Assembly (NCBI RefSeq): GCF_042453785.1
Contig: NC_091667.1
Location: 36,324,001-36,388,000 of the forward strand
Source: Malus domestica
Taxonomy: Eukaryota > Streptophyta > Magnoliopsida > Rosales > Rosaceae
Direction of reading: 5' to 3'
DNA: 64,000 nucleotides
How positions within the stretch are numbered: position 1 is the stretch's first letter; each line of letters starts with the position of its first letter. Shown here in pieces: positions 56,795-64,000 of the stretch. The position numbers were made by a program, and so were the translations under genes. Under the pieces are notes generated by a model. That model was given only the letters and a program-made list of their open reading frames with translations, did no database searches and was not told the origin of the DNA.

Positions 56795-59760
56795 TAAATA
56801 CTTGACTAAATATACAGTTGTTGCTTAATAAATTGTAAATCTGTTTCCGAAAACATTGTAAATTTTTCCTTAATACTCGCGGAAAATATTTCCAGAAAAT
56901 TAAAAACTTGCATTTTTTTACAAAAAAAACGTGGATTAAAACTCACGGTTATCAGTAGGTTTTGTCTAATTTGTACATAAATCAAAGTTGTCACAGCCCG
57001 TCCCGGGATTTTATTTATCGAGGACGTGAAATGACGGGATTACCCTTAGCGGTTACTAAGGTATGTGTGTGTGACACATTATTGGTCTAAATACATATTT
57101 CATAAGCTTTGGAAAATTATTTAAGTTGGATTAAAAATTTGGGTTGTAAATTTTTGTGGTTAGGGAATGAAGTTGGACTTGTTTTGGAATGGACCACACA
57201 CACACGGGACACCTCTCTCTCTCATTCCCCCGTGCTCTCTCTCTCTCTCCTTTCCGTTTCAGTCTCACTCTCTCCCTCTCGAAAACGTACGGACAAAGCA
57301 CCAAACCCTCGAACCTTCACGGATCGACGCCAAAAAGGTAAGATTCTTCATCCTTTCAACCTCCTGAGTCGTTTGGTACTAGTTTTAGAACGGGAAACCT
57401 TAGAAATCACGTTGAAAACCCGAGGTCCGATTTGAGTATTGTTCATGCATTCATGATGTGTTGATTTTCAGGGAATTCTAAGCTTATAGTGAGCTTAGTG
57501 AGGTCTTAAGGAAGCTCGGAGTACTTAGTTTGAAGGTTTTGGACTTCGGGATCGTTGAGTTCGAAGTTTGCCGGTTTTCTTGGAATTTCTCCGGTGAGAT
57601 TTCGTAGTTTTTAGAGCCTTAAAGTAGTGTAACGTGAATCTACATGCTTAGGGCTTCATTTTGATATAAAATACATGAAAAATGGTTGAGAAATGACGGA
57701 GAACAAGGAGATTAAAAAATCTCCAGTTTTCCGGCGACCGGCGAACCAGTCCGGCGACTAGAGGTTAGGGGTGATGCGCGTGGACCCGTGCCCATCCCGG
57801 CGCGTGGGGGCGCGTGCGGCCTTAAATTTTTTTTCTAAAAATACCTCGACGTTCGTGACGTCAAGTAGGTCACTATGGTATATTCATATACCCAAATTGA
57901 GCACCGTATGAGAAGTTATTGCGAATTGTCGGTTTTGTGATTTAAATAACGTTATTTTAGTTGTTTCGCATATAGGTGATACCTATCCCGAGGACGAGCG
58001 CATTCAGGGACGTCACGGGGGTTACGACCCTTCGACTTATCAGTGAGTGGCCAGTTATTTTCTGTATTTACCTATATACTATTGATTTTCCCAGAAATTG
58101 AATTTAAATGAAAGTATGTTTTTCAAATGCCATGCATGCATATTATGAATTATATGAATTAGTATTTGATGCATATATATGTGAATTGGTGCTGTGGACG
58201 CACAGGTGAGTATCAGGTGAGTTTATGTTAATCATGTGAATTGTTGATAATGTGAATTATGTTGAGAGCTGATAACTTGCACCCTGGTGTTAGTGCTTAT
58301 AGTATTCACCGCACCGCACGCTCACCTTGGATCCAAGTAGGTGCATGTCGTACAGACCATGAGAGGGTTCCGACATACTAGTCGTACAGATCACTAGAGG
58401 TGGTTCCGACTGGTAGGTGACCTTAGATTATTCGTGCAGATGATTGATGAGAGAAGCACTAGAGCGTATTCTTACACCTTTCTTGTCGTACAGACTACTT
58501 CAGGTAGTTCCGACTTATGTGCAGAGTAGCGCCGTACAGGTCACCGTGGTGACTCCGGCTGGGTTGGATATTGAGCTATAGAATTAACCGTACAGGACCA
58601 ACTGCAGGGTCTCCGGTTGATTCATTATGTCACCTGTTATATTGATGCATCCATATTCTGTCATTGACATTTATAGCATGGCATACTTGCTGGATTTTGA
58701 TAAAGATTGATGTTTTGAGAGATTTGAACAAATATTATGCTATTATGTTATTTTCTGGGAAAGTATACAGGTTTTACAGTGAGGGGTAGAAACGTTTTAA
58801 ATGAAATGTTTTGGAAAACTTTGGTTTTACTGACCCACTCAATTTTGTTTTGCGCCCCTCCAGGTTCTAGATAGCAGCGTTGGTGGCCCACGAGGATCCC
58901 CACGGCGTACTGACAGACTACATAAATGCAGGACTCACCTGCGGGTGTTGTAACTTAGTTATGGTCCTACTTGACTGCACCTAGTATTTATACTCTGAAT
59001 TTGTGTGTTTTACACTTAAACTTACTCTCGCATGCTAGTTGGATATTATTACTAGTATTTGGTTTTTGTTTATTCGTATTTCTCTTATCTTTTGCTTCCG
59101 CGTCGCACTTTTGGTTACGTCACAATCACGTGACGGCCAGCACGCCTTGATTCTAGGATCGGGGTGTGTCAAAAGTTCAATCCATTTATTTTCATCTTCG
59201 CCTCATTGTGAAGTTTTGAAAAATTAAGGTAAGACTTTCCGTTGATATTCTTAATGTGGAACCCCCATTTGACAATGTTCTGGGCCTCATTGATATATTT
59301 TTCACTTTTTTTTTTAGTTTTGACTTAAATATTCTACTAAACATACATTTGTTGGTAAATAAATTGTAAATCCGCTTCCAAATGCTTTATAAAGTTTTCC
59401 TTAATGTTCACATGAAATATTTCGCGAAAATAAAAAATTTGTATTTTTGACAAAAAGTGTGGGTTTACACTCACGGTTGTTAGTCAGTTTTGCAAATTCA
59501 TAAATATATTATCGCTCAATCTTCTTGTTTTCACTACTATATTTTTCACTTATTTTAGTAGTTTTCAACTTAAATATTCTACTAATTAAACATTTGTTCT
59601 TCAATAAATCATAAATTCGCTTTGAAATGCCTTATAAAATTTTCCTTATTGCTCACAAAAACTATATCGTTAAAATAAAAATTTTCATTTTTAACAAAAA
59701 ATGGGGGTCAACTATAATCCACGTATTCAATCGGTTTTGCAAATTTTTGCAAAATCTTGA
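56795..59760. repeat. three diverged about 190-bp repeats, split by an LTR
   Basis: Related segments at about 56795-56985, 59320-59510 and 59565-59760 share the order AAATA-TTCTACTAAA, ATAAATTGTAAAT-CGCTT, TTTTCCTTA-TGCTCAC, AAAATAAAAA and an ACTCACGGTT-like end. The solo-LTR-like element at 56989-59171 sits between the first and second. The repeats are old, AT-rich and unassigned. Confidence 0.6.
56989..59171 (+). mobile_element. solo-LTR-like element II, 2.2 kb, non-coding
   Basis: Begins TGTCACAGCCCGTCCCGGG and ends ATCGGGGTGTGTCA. A perfect 5-bp duplication AAAGT flanks it (56984-56988, 59172-59176). It is the same family as 2724-4959 but inverted. The centre (about 58310-58620) holds five degenerate repeats of the form CGTACAG-xx-ACC-xx-TTCCGAC. 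No coding domain and no partner LTR. It reads as a solo LTR of an unassigned LTR family; old. Confidence 0.7.
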
Positions 59761-60441
59761 TAAGCCTATTTTCAAGTCATTATCACCGCACTACATATTT
59801 ATAATATTAATGTAGAACAGCACAAAGATTTTCGACACCTAGAAATCGATTTTGTTTCCAGTTATTATTTTTTATTAAGATATTTTACATACATAAACCA
59901 AAGACCTATAGATGACTCAGGGCAAATGATGTAAAGGAAGACCTAAAAAAACTTGAAAAGATACTATAAAAAAAAAATACGTTGTACTTGAAACAAACAT
60001 CAAAATCGAAATGGAATAAGCAAAGTTTTATGCACTTTGTAGTATTAAATAAAAAGGAAGGTGTCGTAGCTGTCGAGGACTTAATGCTTCTGACGCATTA
60101 ATATACAACGCCAAATTGCCAAACAATTGTAGTGAAAAAATTAAGCCCAACAGCAGACGGTGCTACAACCCCTATAAAACAAAACCTCGGCCAAAAATTT
60201 CAGGATCTAAGAAAGCGGCGCGACTACGATTTCCCCGGTCAAAAGCTTTGTTCTACAATATACAAATGCCAAATTGCTAGACACACATACCTTCCCAAAA
60301 CTCCGCCACAACATCGTACGTTGCAATGGGATGCCGGCACTGAAGCCGCAACTGAACTTGCACAGCACCACCTCCCAGCCCATTTACTAGAAAACAGAGC
60401 ATGACAAGTAATCGGCTTCCTATATGCGTTAACTCTTCCGT
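59761..60441. other. MOR1 3' UTR and flank
   Basis: The right part (about 60130-60441) is probably MOR1 3' UTR. The rest is AT-rich and shows nothing. Confidence 0.45.
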
Positions 60442-63400
60442 TTAAAGGGGTTCGATTGTCCCACTTTTTAGTCTCTCCATACGGGCTTGAAGTCCGGATA
60501 ATGCCCTCTCATCCATGGGGTGAACCGCACTCTGGAGTGGGTTCTCTGATGCACGAGGAATCTGACCAGAGAGGCTCTGGTTTATGTTGTCATTCGCATA
60601 CATTAATGGCCTGGTTTCTTGATCCGGGTTCCCAGCAGCTGCGGCCAACTGCATGCTCTTCATTCTCTCTCTAATTGCATCTAAGGTTCCGTTGGTCACT
60701 GTAGTTTCCAAGATGAGTTCTAGTGTAAGGTCATTATGGTCAATAACAGAACAAAAAGAATCAAAGGTGCAGGAAAAGAAAAAAGGTAAAAACATTGATA
60801 CAATTACCTCCAATATATCTCTCATTCCTTTGGTCTACCAATGAGTTTTCGGTGAGACCTCTGGCATTATTCAGCCTGTATTCTTCAGTATATGATGGCG
60901 GTAGATTAAAGCTAGTTGGTTCGGATTTCACATTTAATGATTTCGAATCAACCAAGGAGTTCGTGTGTACAGGGGACAGGGGTGCAAATTCAGGTGAAGA
61001 AGCATTTAGAGTAGCTGGGGGAGGAGTTGGCATTGGCAAACTTGAAGGCGTCCTTCCAGCTGCGGCATTCTTCTCCATCTGTGACAAAGAACATGGTAAT
61101 TTATTTCTGTGGCAATGAAACCTAATTTACTTTCTCAGGAATCATTAAATGTGTGCCAGCAAGAACATTTTGCCGGTGGTAATGATGATACTGACCTGCG
61201 CCAAACCATCTCTAATATATGTCCGGAAAGCCTCGCTAGCATTTTGGAGTTGAGAGAATATATCAACCTGAAATAAGTTTTACGAACTTCAGAAACAGAA
61301 GATTCATGCTGAGAAATCAATGGCTTGCCATGCAGGAGGCGAAATCCTAAATCACATCAATAATTCCTAAAGACTATTTTCACACATTACTTACTCTTGG
61401 GTACAGTTGGGTTATGCGATATAGTTCATATAGACCAATGCTGCAAGTTTGCTTGTCGCCAATCTTCTTGAATATGGCAGCAAGTTCTTGCTGAAAGTGA
61501 AACAGAACCAAAGAATGAGCATAAAAAAACATGACCATTTTACAGACTCGTAAACAGAACACTGAAATTGTGAGGAATCGCAAAAGAATTTACCGATAAG
61601 ATTGATAAAGATAAACAAGGTTGCAATAATACCTTTAACTGTGCATCAGCAGAATGTGTGGCAGATGAAGGATTGTTGGCTGCTGAATCACCCCAATGAG
61701 TTTGGCCCCCAGACCCAGTTGATGTCAGCATCCTTGCCGCAGCTAAAGTCTGCCAGGCCGTAACAAAAAAAAGGCAATTAAGGATAAATCATTGTCCCTT
61801 TATAAATAAAAGCGGGACTGAAGAATTCAATTATCACCTCAAGATTAAGATCAATGTAGGCAAGAATGATGGGCTGCGGTTTTACGTCTATAGGAACCAT
61901 GGAAAGGTGACCTTTAATTGCAGCTCCACGAAGCTTCACAAGCTCATGCAGAATGGTCTTCACCATACGCAGTGGTTTGTCATCAGCACCAGCTCTACAA
62001 TGATTTTATTTTTCACAAGTCAGGAGAGAATATCAGTGCATGAAAATGACCAGGACGGGATGAGGCGGGGGATTTCAGGAATCTCTTTAAGAATACCTTC
62101 TCCTAATCTCTTCCATCCCTAAGTCTTGTAGGTATAAATGGATGCTTTGAAGGATACGGTCCAATTCGACATCATATATTGTGCTTTGAAGAACCTGTGG
62201 AAGAGAATTGCTGATTTAAGAGAAACCCAAAGATTATCGAACACAAAGATTATGAAATGGCAACAAACAAAATAAATACTTGATGTCTACATTGTGCTGA
62301 TGTGCAAGTGGGATATTTTTGTCACAGCTAACACAGCTCATGAAAAAAGAAGCTGAAAAGAAGGCCATGAATTTGGCAATACCTTTGTAAGTTTTATTAA
62401 ACATTTGACAACCAGATCGGAGAACTTCTGATTTCTGGAAGTAAATGATTCATTGGATGCAGGTGATGGCCATCTTGAGGGATCTAAAGGATGTAAGAGG
62501 TTGATGAGAACAACAAAGGACGAAGTCCGATCTGCATTATCCTGCAAGAATAAAAATCATAGTTATAACTGATGTAACACCAACATTTAATATGGGGAAA
62601 CCAATGCAATAACAAGTAGATCTTAACCAGAATCTTTAGCATCAAAACATTCAAGGCTTTCAGGAGTTGGCTGCCATCGTCCATATGGGGAACCCTTTCA
62701 TCCAAAAGCCACAGAAGGAGCTCAGTGATTAGACTGTCAAGAGTACTTTCCTTGACAGCATAAGCAAGTCCTTTATTTTGAAATGTCTGCAAAGAAGTCC
62801 AAAATATCAGAATGTTAGGAAAAAAGTTCGTAAAAGGTAATAATCTTTTACATAGTACATTTAGATCACATGAGCATGAATGAAACCTAAGGCAAGAATT
62901 TGATGGTATGTTTACCTGCATAAGAGTGTTCAGGACATATTTACAAGACCTAGATGAAGCTCCTGTCAAACTGAAGTCAAAAGTCTTTGCTACCTTTTTG
63001 AAGAATAAAAAGAAGGAGAAATTTTAGTAAACACTAGGGTTTGATTAAAAGATGACAAGTCCTGATGGAGAAGCATCTACAATGAACTGTTACTCTACTT
63101 GCCTTATTTGCCAAGCAAGAAACCAGTCTATCTGCATCACGCACTAGTTCATCCATAGCACTGCCTTCTGGATCATTAGTCGCCTGTGCCAACTCATGAC
63201 ACACTACTTTCATTCCTTCAACTGACTGCAGCGCCAAAAAAAAATAAAAAAATAAATAAAGAAGAATAAAGAAGCAACTAAATTAAGATAAAACAACCTT
63301 GACCAGAGTCTACATCCTTTTGATTATAAGAAAGAGATTGTTATCACATCCAAAAGAAAACAAACGAGATAAGTTGCATACCTGTTCAGGAGAACCAAAA

Positions 63401-63687
63401 GAAATGATATCCAAAGCTTCATTCCAGTCTGTTGGGCCATTGGCACCAGTGAGTACATGGGGTGGCATCAGTTGCCTCTCCAAGTGAGGCTCAGGATGGC
63501 CATAGTTTCTCCTAGAAGAAAAATATCAACATATCCCACCAAAATTAGAAATAATTACACTGGAAAACTAGATGTATTTGTACAAAATAAAGGTATATAA
63601 AAAAATTGAAAATTTTGTGTATACCTAGAAAGCATTGGACCAGAAACAGATCGAGCAACCTCCCCACTTTGCTCTGCTACATCAGGC
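60442..63687 (-). CDS. MOR1: MOR1 microtubule-associated protein (XMAP215 family), C-terminal part
   Basis: Partial gene; the 5' part lies beyond 64000. Visible exons (minus): 63625-63687, 63382-63511, 63103-63225, 62916-62993, 62628-62786, 62383-62541, 62097-62194, 61838-61994, 61633-61749, 61395-61490, 61196-61267, 60808-61078, 60442-60698. The protein reads GPTDWNEALDIISFGSPEQ, DRLVSCLANKVAKTFDFSL, ELLLWLLDERVPHMDDGSQL, IRRRAGADDKPLRMVKT, IGDKQTCSIGLYELYRI, to the end RMERLKSGTIEPL. This matches the C-terminal domains of plant MOR1/GEM1, a TOG-domain microtubule polymerase essential for cortical arrays and the phragmoplast. The intron after SCLANK uses a GC donor (AG|GCAAGT at 63101-63102), giving the conserved NKVAKTFDF join. 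63688-64000 appears to be intron. Confidence 0.93.
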
Positions 63688-64000
63688 CTAATGACAAATA
63701 TAGAAAGATTTAAGTTTACACAACTTCTAGGGGTCAGGTCATGGGACAAATTTTTCACACATTTTAAACACTTTTAAATGGTTAAGACTGCATCTGACTT
63801 GCACGTTCATTTACTAATTTAATTTCAATGAAATATTGATGTCTCTTGGAAATACAAAACTGAAACCGTTTCATCTCAGTTTTATACCTTAAGTTTATTT
63901 TAGGGTACGATTTCAGAGAGTACAAGAAACCATTAATACTTCAGGAAAGTTGGAAAAACATTATTTATAGTGAATTTTCATTAAAAAAATCTGATATCCA

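Noticed and set aside
60795-61118. Plus-strand open frame over MOR1
   Set aside because: Antisense shadow of the conserved MOR1 exon 60808-61078.

Overview
The window is nuclear DNA from a flowering plant. The genes are intron-rich, with GT-AG and a few GC-AG introns, TATA and pyrimidine-rich promoters, MITEs, RTE-type LINEs, a tRNA-derived SINE and solo LTRs. Repeat style and gene sequences suggest Rosaceae, probably the apple/pear tribe; this is inference from memory, not a search.

Layout. 0-2.5 kb: a broken DUF599 membrane-protein gene. 2.7-5.0 kb: a 2.2 kb solo-LTR-like element. 6.6-26.65 kb: a direct tandem segmental duplication. Each unit carries one DUF599 gene and one POP5 gene (RNase P/MRP subunit), all on the minus strand. 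Unit A (6596-19659) was later enlarged by a solo LTR, a hAT-type MITE, an expanded minisatellite and a 4.56 kb composite LINE/retroelement insertion. Unit B (19660-26649) keeps the matching empty sites and the more complete POP5 promoter.

28-43 kb is ordinary gene space: a small Cys/His-rich protein (+), a GPI-anchored thaumatin-like protein (+), BIN4 of the topoisomerase VI complex (-), an HP30-type Tim17/22/23-family translocase (+) and an LSU-type sulfur-response protein (-). 46-49 kb holds a broken Bet v 1/norcoclaurine-synthase-like gene, a Ty3/gypsy integrase fossil and a poly(A)-tailed retroposon. 50-56 kb carries ATG13 (+) and a ZUP1-like C78 peptidase (+). A second 2.2 kb solo-LTR-like element, in the opposite orientation to the first, lies at 57-59 kb. 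60.4-64 kb is the 3' part of MOR1 (XMAP215 family, minus strand), which runs off the window.

The genes do not form a pathway; they are neighbouring housekeeping and stress genes. The most informative part is the 6.6-26.65 kb duplication. Its two units act as each other's empty-site control, so later insertions can be delimited to the base. It also appears to have separated one POP5 copy from its original promoter.
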